Shown piece after piece: positions 55,483 through 64,000 of a stretch of DNA of 64,000 bases; position 1 is the stretch's first letter; each line of letters starts with the position of its first letter. The notes beneath the pieces were generated by a model, which saw only the letters and a list, made by a program, of their open reading frames with translations, searched no databases and was not told where the DNA came from. The translations under genes and the position numbers were made by a program. Location: assembly GCF_002288925.2 (NCBI RefSeq), contig NW_022098026.1:24771062-24835061 (forward strand). Direction: 5' to 3'. This DNA comes from Delphinapterus leucas. Its lineage: Eukaryota; Chordata; Mammalia; Artiodactyla; Monodontidae.

Positions 55483-56305
55483 CCACTTTCTATGGTTTCA
55501 GTTACCTATAGTCAACCAAGTTCTGAAAATATTAAATGGAAAATTCCAGGAGCAAAAAATTCATAAAATTTAAATTGCACACCATTCTGAGTAGTGTGAT
55601 GAAATCTCTCAGCATCCTGCTCCATCTCACCTGGGACGTGAATCATGCCTTTGTTCAGGATATCCCATCGGTTAGTCACTTAGTAGCCGTTTGGTTATCA
55701 GATGGTCAGGGCGTCACAATGCTTGTGTTCAAGTAACCCTTATTTTACTTAATAATGATCCCAAAGAACAAGAGTAATGATGCTGGCGATTCAGATATGC
55801 TAAAGAAAATCCATAAAGTGCTTCCTTTAAGTGAAAAGGTGAAAGTTCTTGACTTAATAAGAAAAAAAATGATATGATGAGGTTGCTAACATCTATAGTA
55901 AGAAAACTTCTTCTATCCATGAAACTGTGAAGAAAGAAAAAGAAATCCATGCTGGTTTTGCTTTCACACCTTAGACTGCAAAAGTTAAAGCCCTAGTGCA
56001 TGGTAAGTGTTTAGTTAAGATGGAAAATGCATTAAATTTGTACAATAAGATATTTTGAGAGAGAGAGAACAAAAGAGAAACCATGTTCACACAACTTTTC
56101 TTACAGCATATTGTTATAATTGTTCTATTTTATGATTTGTTATTATTATCTCTTACTGTGCCTAATTTATAAATTAAACTTTAACATAGGTATGTATATA
56201 CAGGAAAAAGAAACATAGTATATATAGGGTTTGGTATTATTTGCAGTTTCAGGCATCCACTGGGGGTCTTAGAATGTATCCCCTGTGGATAAGGGGGGAC
56301 TACTC
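55483..56305 (+). mobile_element. Tigger (pogo superfamily) DNA transposon remnant
   Basis: The right end 'GGATAAGGGGGGACTACTC' is the reverse of the Tigger CAGTAGTCCCCCCTTATCC terminus. The left side starts just inside the element at 'CTATGGTTTCAGTTACC'; about the first 25 bases are missing. The interior carries the start of a transposase at 55755. Old and internally deleted. Confidence 0.83.
55755..55980 (+). pseudogene. Tigger transposase N-terminal fragment
   Basis: From ATG at 55755 the frame reads 'MIPKNKSNDAGDSDMLKK' followed by 'KVLPLSEKVKVLDLIRKK', resembling the N-terminal helix-turn-helix (CENP-B/pogo type) region of Tigger transposases. A TGA stops it at about codon 41. A nearby frame carries on in a different register ('EVANIYSKKTSSIHETVKKEKE'-like), so there is an indel as well. 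The DDE domain is absent. Confidence 0.65.
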
Positions 56306-56334
56306 TATAAAAGGTTGTGTCACCTGAGATAGAA

Positions 56335-57400
56335 GTAACTTTACTTCTCCATTTCCAATCTGAATGTCTCTATTTCTTTTTCTTGCCTAATTGTGTTGGG
56401 TAGAATCTCCAATACAATGTTAAATAGAAATTGTGAGAATAGTCATTCTTTCTTGTTCCTGATCTTAGGAGGAAAGAATTAAGCCTTTCACCATTAAGCA
56501 TGATGTTAGCTGTGAGGTTTTGTTTTGTTTTGTTTTTATAAGAGAGATCCTAAATGATCAAGGAAGAACTTTGTGGTACAGTATTTTGGCTTTTGGAGAA
56601 AGGACATCAAGAAAAGATGAAAAAAATGGATGAGAATTTGATTTTGTACATTTAGGTTTTGAGTCTTTCTTGGTATTAGAAGATACTGCAGCTGCCCTAT
56701 TGTAAACATAATTCATAAATATTCTGGCCCCCAGAGTGAATTCTCATCTCAAATAAGTACACTTTCTTCCAATTTGCTGATGTCGTGAAAGAATAATCTG
56801 TCCGATCTACACATGAATTCAATTCTAAGCTTATTTTGCCATCTAACTCATTTAACCTAATGATGGAAATTACTAATAAGAAGATCATACAAGTTGATAA
56901 GTTGTTACAGTTGTGATGCAGTTGTCAAATCCTAATAATCGGTGAAGGAATTTGGCTTTTTCTTGGCTAGCAACTTTTTTTTCAGCCCTTGTATTTAGAA
57001 AATTGGTGGATGTGAACAATTATTCATTTACTCGCTCAGCAAATACTTGCCAAGTCCCTACCTGTTGGCAGGCACTACATGGTAGGCAGCTTCTAAAATG
57101 ACTCCCAACAACCGCCCCGCCCCCCCAAAAAATTTCCTACCTGGCCTTTTACAGAAAAAGTTTGGCAACCCCTGCATTAGAAACAAGTCTAGCCTACACT
57201 TGAGGGGAGGAGATTCACAAGGGCATGAATACCAGGAAGCTGGGGTCTTTGGGAGCTGTGAGTTTTTTGTAGATGTCTTTGATCAGAGTGAGGAAGTTCT
57301 ATTTTATTCCTTGTTTGTTGAGCTTTTATTATTATTATTATTATTATTAAAAAGATATGGGATTTTGGCAAATGCTTTTTCTGTGTTTACTGAGCAAGAT
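56335..57400 (-). mobile_element. Old L1 ORF2 fragments split by about 700 bp
   Basis: 56335-56535 ('TTGTTCCTGATCTTAGGAGG' to 'AAGCATGATGTTAGCTGTGAGG') and 57245-57400 ('TTTGTAGATGTCTTTGATCAG' to 'TGGCAAATGCTTTTTCTGTG') are collinear ORF2 in reverse. The middle holds other old sequence, including a hAT-like end near 57140-57178. A (TTA)n tract at 57327-57350 expanded inside the L1. Confidence 0.6.
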
Positions 57401-57429
57401 ACATTCTTGCCATAATTACTGACTTCAAA

Positions 57430-60130
57430 GAAAAAGAAAAAATATTTGGGCATATAGGCAAAAAGCCAAAGTGACTATAAAGAAAAGAAAATCAAATCAC
57501 CATCGGAAGTCTCAACATCGAAGTTTTGTGCCAAAAGAAAATGGAGTAACATATTTAAGATACTCAAGGAAAGTAAATGTGAGCCAGATTTTATATCCAG
57601 CCAAATAAACTTTCAAACATAAAGGCAGAAGACAATCAAAATATAAGAAATCAGAGAATAATGTTACCATGAGCCCACACAGCCTATGACTATAATTAAA
57701 GAATAAACTTTAAAAATCATAACAAGTCAATTTTAGATAAATTTTAGAAACACCTATTTTTAGGAAAACATAGCTTACCAAAACTAACACTAAGGGAAAC
57801 AAAATGAGAAGAGACTTTACTCATGAAAGAAATTACACCAGTAATTAAAAATTTATCCCAACACACAGAGAAAACTTCAGACTTCCAGAAAATAGAAAAA
57901 AACAAAACAAAACACTTCCAAATTCATTTCATGAAGCTAGGATAAACTTGAGGACAGTGAGAACAAGGAAAATTAACAACTGGGTGAACTTATGAATATA
58001 AACGTAAATACACTGAGAATATATTAGCACTATATAACCACAGCACTACATAAAACTACTGCCTTATTGTGACCAAGTTACATTTTCTCCAGTAATGTAG
58101 GAATAGTTTAATATTAGAAAATTAATGTATTTCATAATATTAAGAGATTGATAGAGAACCACATAGTTCATCTCAATAGATGCAGCAAAACCAGGCATTA
58201 AATGAAATTTTAGTCAACACCCACTCATGATAAAGAAATTAGCACAGAAAGAATAGAAAGGAACATCCTTAATTTGTTTAAGGACATGCCTCTAAATCTA
58301 CTTGCATAGTACTTAATGTTAAAGGGAAGAAACAAAACCCTCATTATTTAGATATGATATTATTATCTATGTTAAAAACAAAAGATAATATACACACATT
58401 TTGTTTACTAATGAGTGTTCAATTGCATTTCTATTCTTTATTATTTTATTCCCATTATTTAACTACAAGTAAGAAATTAGCAAATGTAATTTTTAGTAGT
58501 ACAATGTACTATTTTAGAAATAGATTTAACAAAAGATATGTAATATTTTAAAAGAAAAATTATAAAACTTTATTTTAAAATTAAATCAATTTAAATAAAT
58601 GGAGAAATAAGAATCAACATAGTAAAGATGTCAATTCTTCCAAAATTAATTTCTAAATTTAGGCCACTCACAATACTGATATGTTTTTCATAGAATATAA
58701 GAAGTCAGTTTTAAAATTAATGTGTAAAGCAAAGGCCCAGGAATAGCTCAGGAAACTTTAAAGAAAATCACATTTGAAGATTTTTACCACCAGATATCAA
58801 AATTTATTATAAGTTTATCATAATTATGATAACATGGTATTGGTAGATTTAGGTAAATTGACCGGAACAGAACAGAGAGCTCAGAACCAGATCCATGCAT
58901 ATGCAGGAGCCATCTAAGTCAGAGAAGATGTTGAAGATCAGAGGGCAGATGACAAGCTATCTACAAATGGTACTGGGACGTATATGGGGATTAGAAACTT
59001 AACTACATACTGAACCAAAAATCAATTCTTGGTGAGGTAAGGATCTAAATGTGAAAAGCAAAATCCTCAAAACATGGAGAAGAATACCCAAACCACTTTT
59101 CTGACACTGGAGTGTTCATTAAGTAAAACATGAAAAACATAAATAAAAATTAATAAATTCAACTATATTAAAAGCTTCCGTTCATCAAAAGACACCAAAA
59201 ACATACACAATACATATCAGGAACCAAAGATTTTGTTAATAATATGACAAAAGATTAGCATATGTACATGTATGTGTGTGTATCCACCCCCACAGACATA
59301 TATTTTCTACCTACTTATAAAATAAGTAATAATAAATTTAAAACATTGATAAGGCATATGAAGTCAGTGCAATAAAAGAAACTCAAATAGATTTTAAAAA
59401 GATGAAATCTGTTCACTGTCATGCATAATCATAAAAGTGGTCATTAAAACCACAATGGAAAACCATTTTATACCTGTATGATAGGCAAAAATATTTAAAG
59501 AATTGGGAAAGATTTGAAGAAATAGGGTATTTTACATGCTGATGGGTATGAACTGATACAACCCCTTTGGGAAGAATTTGACAACATCTAATTAATTTGA
59601 GGATAGTTATTACCCTATAACCCTTCAATTCCTTTTCTAGGTATAGAGCTACTTTCATACCTATGAACATGCATAACCATGTCCATCATCTGATCAGTGG
59701 ACAAATAATTTATGGCATACTTATAAAATGGAATATGATACAGGAGTAAAAATAACCAGAGCTACAGGTATCAACATGGATGCATCTGGAAGAAAAATCA
59801 CACTGAGGAAATATAAAAGGCAAGTTACAGAAAAACTACCATCTGACACCTCTTAGATGAAAATTTAAACTACGTGAAACAGTGCTAAAAATACTAAAGC
59901 TACATAAATGTGCCATAAAAGAACACAGAGCTCATGAAAATGATAAATACCAAAGTTCGATGTGTAGTTACCTTTGCAGGTGTGATAAGAGATTCAACTG
60001 AATTAGTCATGACTTTTTTTTTTTTAAGTGGTGGTGGGTACTTAGCATTTGCTATACTATTCTCTACACCCTTTTGTATGTCCATACAAAATATTTCATA
60101 ATAATAATTTTTAAAAGAAAAACCTCCCAC
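57430..60130 (+). mobile_element. Ancient L1/HAL1-type LINE sequence
   Basis: 'TATCCAGCCAAATAAACTTTC' near 57590, 'CATGATAAAGAAATTAGCACAG' at 58225, 'CCAGATCCATGCATATGCAGG' at 58890 and 'GGAATATGATACAGGAGTAAAAAT' at 59730 are LINE landmarks in plus order. Very AT-rich, with stops in all frames. Possibly several fragments. Confidence 0.6.
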
Positions 60131-60875
60131 TATCACGGAAAGATGTTTTTAATATATTACAGGTAAACACAGTGAAATATATATAAACACCTACCATATG
60201 CACCACCCATTAGAAAAAAAGTATTCACGAAAAAATAAATGCAAAATAAAAGAATGGAAAGATATGTACTATAATGTCAAGAGTCCATAGAAATTGCTAG
60301 ATTACAGTTGTTTTTAGTTTGTGTTTTCTGCTTCATTTTTTCTAGTGAGCATAATTAACTCTTAATGACTCTGCTGAATTAATTAATAAACATTTTTAAT
60401 GTCACAGTTATAATAAATCATAACAATCAATGCACTTGTGCTGAAATGTCAAACATAATCAGAAAATGCTTCAGAACTACACTTCTCCATACCATACTCT
60501 GACTTAGTTGACAAACTCTCAAACAGGACAATACCCCAGTCCTCCATGAGCTTACCGATTAAAAACAGATGACAAAAAAGTGAACCAGAGCTATAAATTA
60601 AGCATTAAAATATTGCATTTGACTTTCAGTGCTCTCCGACATTTTAGACATATGGACAGTCTCCACTCTGCCTTTTCAGTTCTGGGAAAGAGCTAATGCT
60701 TTTCCCCAGAGTGTGAAATAGCTGTCAAACATGCCTTTTTTGCCACTGCCGTTTTCACACCAAATGCTCTTCTTTCTTTTTCACACAAGGACAAGATAGC
60801 ACTGCAGCCTCCCCCGGCTGTGGGAAATGGATATAACTGAAGCATGATCTGTGTCGGGGTTTGTTTTTAACTCAC
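60131..60875. other. About 750 bp without a recognised repeat
   Basis: Unique sequence. The second half (60600-60870) is richer in G+C and leads directly into the candidate exon at 60876. Confidence 0.4.
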
Positions 60876-60962
60876 CTCTTCAGTGAGCACGCCTCCTGTC
60901 CTCGAAGCAGGCCAGCTCGGTGTGGGTGTGCAGTGCTTCCAAATCTTGCTATGCAGCCCAAC
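60876..60962 (-). other. Uncertain candidate exon, 87 bp, strong splice sites
   Basis: On the minus strand a pyrimidine-rich acceptor, CTGTTTTATCCCAG, ends at 60963. A near-consensus donor follows the exon (GAAGAG/GTGAGTT, GT at 60874-60875). The 87 bases are a multiple of three and open in two phases. Phase 0 gives 29 residues beginning VGLHSKIWKHCTPTPSWPA. I recognise no protein. It could be an alternative coding exon, a non-coding RNA exon or a chance pair of splice-like sites. No transposon explains it. Confidence 0.22.
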
Positions 60963-61184
60963 CTGGGATAAAACAGAAATAATGAAAATGTCCTATGTTT
61001 CCCTGCACCATTTGACTCCTACCAAGAAAATGGGAGGACTATCTCAGGTTATATAAAGGAAAGGTCCTAGAGATACAGGAACAGTTGCTGGTCATTTTAC
61101 AACTGGAGGCGAGAACCATCTGATAATCCACACCACCTGTACTGAGGGTGTTGGTTAACATATGATCAAAATGTCACACCTAAA
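60963..61184. other. No feature recognised
   Basis: Unique sequence, which would be intron if the adjoining exon is real. Confidence 0.35.
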
Positions 61185-61410
61185 TCTTATTTGCTGCTCA
61201 CCTGTGCTCCACACTGTGTTAAATGCTTTACATTCATCATCTCAATTCATCCTCCTGGAAACTCTATTAAGTTGATTCTATCTTACCAGCCCCATGTTGT
61301 AAATGCAGAAACTGAAGGTCAGAGAGAAGTTAAATGACTTGCCAAGGCCATGAAACTAGTAGATGATGGAGCTGGGATTGGAACCAGGTATCCTATCTCA
61401 CACCTGAGCC
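61185..61410 (-). repeat. MIR SINE
   Basis: 'CACACTGTGTTAAATGCTTTAC', 'AATTCATCCTCCTGGAAACTC', 'GAAACTGAAGGTCAGAGAGAAG', then 'GATGGAGCTGGGATTGGAACC'. A near-complete minus-strand MIR. Confidence 0.72.
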
Positions 61411-63009
61411 CTTAACCTCTCTACACCTGTCCTCAGAACCATTCAGAGAGTCCCTTTTAACTATCCTCCTACAGTTATTAGTGGTGGATATTTTAATCTG
61501 TTTACTGATGAAGTAACTGGGTCTCTGAGAGATCCTGCCCAAACAATCAGAGCTATCCAACTTCAAAATCTATGCATTTAGCACTAGATCACATTCTCTT
61601 TCATAGATTCACAACCAAGATATGATCTCTCTTCCAAGTCCTTCCTCCCTCTGTTTCTCCATCTGCAAAAGAAAGGGAATCATATTGTCTCCCTTGAAAA
61701 TCTCCATGGCTTTTATGGGATCAAATGCGATTCAGTGTAAAGGAACTTTGAAAAGTATAAAAACATAAGGTATTCAAATTTGCACCCATATTTCAGCTAA
61801 GTTTCCTTATCAGGCATCAACTATTAGAACATGCCAAATCCTTCCCATCTATGTTTAGAATGCTATGAGTAATAACACAGTCCCTATTCTCTGTTCATAG
61901 CAGAACTCAGATGATTCTGCCATTATCCAGCCTTTTCCCAGATAGCCCTGTACTTTGAAGCTAAGCTGACTTTATCTCCAGGTTCAAGGGTGGACTCTGA
62001 TAGGCCAAAGTCAATCGAAGTCATCTTGGTCCCTTGGACATAGTGATTCCTTTAGTTAACTTTGGCTTAAGGAAAACAGCACATGCATTCTCCTGACTAG
62101 GGGGGCTTAACTAAATTTGAGCCGATGAGGTGTGTACTGATGATATGGCATCCAGATGTGAAGCTGGAAACCAGAGTAGCCATTGTTCACCATAGGGGAG
62201 GTGGTCAGTGAACAATACTGACACCACTGAAAGTGGTAAGAACTTCATAAATGTTATTTATGTTATTACACTAAAATTTCTGACAGTTTCTGTCAAAAGT
62301 TTGATGTTCCTATACCCTCCTCATTGGTAAGTATTTTTAGGACATCTTCATTCAAATTAGCATATACAGTCTCCAATTCACCCTTGCTACAGAAGTCACC
62401 AATATTATTTCATCCAACTAATTGGTATGAAAAAGCAATCTCCTCTTTCCCCTCTTTCCCCTGTTATTGTCTCATTTTCTAAAGCAGTAACCTTTTATGC
62501 CTTTGTGGGCAGTGTGGGGATAGAGAGGCATTTCCTGGCACAGGTAATGAGCTCCCAGTTGTTTCCACTCAGAAAAGGCAGGAGCTGCAAGTGAATAACT
62601 AACGTGCATCTCACAATTTACCATTTGTTAAGCATAATTCCCTCAAATTGATTTGTTCTAAGTTTCACCTTGCTTTGTGAATTTGAAGTGTCTTTCCCTT
62701 CACTGGGAAGCGCCACTGTGTAAGCCTCTTATTTTTCCTTGGAAAATAAGAAATGTTATCAAAATCAAATAACTTGCTTTTTAGTATTAAAACGCTATTG
62801 TCAAAGAATTGTGCACTCACAAAGGAAAGACATTTTTTCCATCTCCTTAAAAGAGGAGTTTTGAGATGGAGAAAATATGAGTGGGTTTCCTCCACCCCAG
62901 GACTGGCCCTCACATAGGTACTCAGGTTTCTCTTTGTGCCCCTCCCAATTCTGTATTTCCAGGTGGCCAATTACTTGCAGCCAGGAAAAAGCTAATTTAC
63001 ATTAACCAG
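61411..63009. other. About 1.6 kb without a gene; possible MIR trace 61470-61600
   Basis: Mostly unique. The 101-codon minus frame at 62665-62970 has no recognised domain or splice context. Confidence 0.45.
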
Positions 63010-63420
63010 CTCCCAGCAAATTTGTCTCCTTAAAAGCTCTTAAATTCGCCCCTTTCTTATCCCTCATAGCAGCTGCTGCCCCATTTCAAAGCCCCACTGC
63101 TCTCACCTAGATTATTCAACAGCCTTCTCGCCATTTTCCTTTCCATCCTATTTCTCCCTCTCCCGGGGTCTATACCTTATTCCTGCTGTAGCTGTCTTTC
63201 TAAAAGGCAAATCCGATGATCACCTCCCTCTCCTATGTAAAACCTCTCAACAGCTGTCTGGATAAAATTCCAACTCCATGGTCTAGTGTCAAGACCCTTT
63301 ATGATCTGGCCATGATGCATGGACAGCCACGTGTCTGGCCGCTGCTGTCACGTATCTTTGCTGCATTACAACTTGTTCACTGCAGTTACCATACTGGGTC
63401 TCTGACAAAATAGAGTGGGG
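63010..63420 (+). repeat. L2 LINE fragment
   Basis: 'TCTCACCTAGATTATTCAACAGCC', 'AAAGGCAAATCCGATGATCACC', 'GATAAAATTCCAACTCCATGG', then 'CCTTTATGATCTGGCC'. L2 order. Confidence 0.6.
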
Positions 63421-63714
63421 CTGAAATTTGAAAGAAAAGCTTTTTAATAAAATCAGCTCTCTGTCCTATATATTTTTCTAAAAGTTGTTCTTTTCACATA
63501 TGGTGTTTTTAAGTCTCTAGCATCGATTTTTGGGTATAATGTAAGATAGGAATCTGTCATTATTGTTTTCATATGAGCAACTAGTTGAATCAATGGCATT
63601 TAACTAACTAACATCCTTCAGGTAGACGTTGTCAATTTTTAGAATTTTAAAAGAGATCTTAGAAACGTATTTTGAGGGTAGGCAAGAAAAAGCTCTTTAA
63701 AATTTGATCCCACT
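63421..63714. other. No feature recognised
   Basis: AT-rich unique sequence. Confidence 0.4.
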
Positions 63715-64000
63715 AGAAAAGGGAACCCTCTTGCACCGCTGGTGGGAATGTAAATTGATACAGCCACTATGGAGAACAGTATGGAGGTTCCTTAAAAAAC
63801 TACAAATAGAACTACCATATGACCCAGCAATCCCACTACTGGGCATAGACCCTGAAAAAACCATAATTCAAAAAGAGTCATGTACCACAGTGTTCATTGC
63901 AGCTCTATTTACAATAGCCCAGAGATGGAAACAACCCAAGCGTCCATCATCGGATGAATAGATAAAGATGTGGCACATATATACAATGGAATATTACTCA
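63715..64000 (+). mobile_element. L1 ORF2 C-terminal fragment, cut by the window end
   Basis: Starts at 'AGAAAAGGGAACCCTC', a 5' truncation point inside ORF2. The frame encodes '[19 protein letters not shown]' and '[18 protein letters not shown]', almost identical to the same region of the full-length L1 at 23.7-24.1 kb. The frame from 63704 stays open to a stop at about 63961. The 3' UTR lies beyond the window. Confidence 0.92.

Noticed and set aside
62665..62970. 101-codon minus frame rich in basic residues
   Set aside because: No recognised family or supporting context. Treated as a chance frame.
1..64000. A hidden multi-gene system such as an operon, toxin or defence locus
   Set aside because: This is vertebrate nuclear DNA dominated by retroelements. 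No co-oriented gene set, ribosome binding sites or bacterial-type features are present.

Overview
The window is mammalian nuclear DNA from a cetacean, most likely a toothed whale. The strongest evidence is the SINE content. At least eight copies of a tRNA-derived SINE of the CHR family (CHR-2-like) are present. Each has a pol III A box (TGGCGCAGTGG) and B box (GGTTCGTGCCC), an A-rich tail, and often a clear target-site duplication. Two CHR-1-like copies and several copies of the cetartiodactyl L1 3' end are also present. The species cannot be named from the sequence.

No host protein-coding gene could be established. The window reads as a gene desert or a very large intron, filled with transposable elements of very different ages and with old unique sequence between them. 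Almost every long open frame lies inside an L1, a CHR SINE or an LTR. Three short minus-strand segments (60876-60962, 51173-51250 and about 36139-36508) have splice-site or open-frame features that could mark exons or a small membrane ORF. All three are weak.

Layout. 1-14.7 kb: old L2, MIR and MaLR fragments, two CHR SINEs, a solo LTR with a 4-bp duplication (8499-9161), a recent 5'-truncated L1 (9706-9975) and a Tigger-like DNA element (10692-11006). 14.7-17 kb: a nest in which an old L1 is interrupted by a 225-bp young L1 with a perfect 15-bp duplication and by a second L1 that itself carries a CHR SINE. 17-21 kb: an LTR, a hAT element with an 8-bp duplication, and mostly unique DNA. 21-30.7 kb: the centrepiece, a full-length 6.86-kb minus-strand L1 (23281-30141) inserted into an older L1 of the same orientation. 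The older L1 also hosts a mini-mariner and a CHR-1-like SINE. 30.7-49 kb: MIR, L2 and hAT fragments, three more CHR SINEs, a poly(A)-only insertion flanked by a 14-bp duplication (37017-37062), a perfect 16-bp hairpin (41014-41054) and a T17A17 palindrome. 49-64 kb: an L1 fragment hosting two SINEs of different subfamilies, a second solo LTR (52538-53033), a Tigger element with a transposase remnant (55483-56305), long ancient L1/HAL1 sequence, and an L1 ORF2 fragment cut by the window end.

The elements do not form a pathway. What connects them is L1 machinery: L1 endonuclease and reverse transcriptase account for the L1 copies, the CHR SINEs and the poly(A)-only insertion. The resident full-length L1 keeps ORF1 (298 codons) and ORF2 (1269 codons) free of net frameshifts, but carries two and five nonsense codons respectively, so it cannot supply that machinery itself. 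Repeat calls rest on recalled family features and internal comparison, not on a database search.
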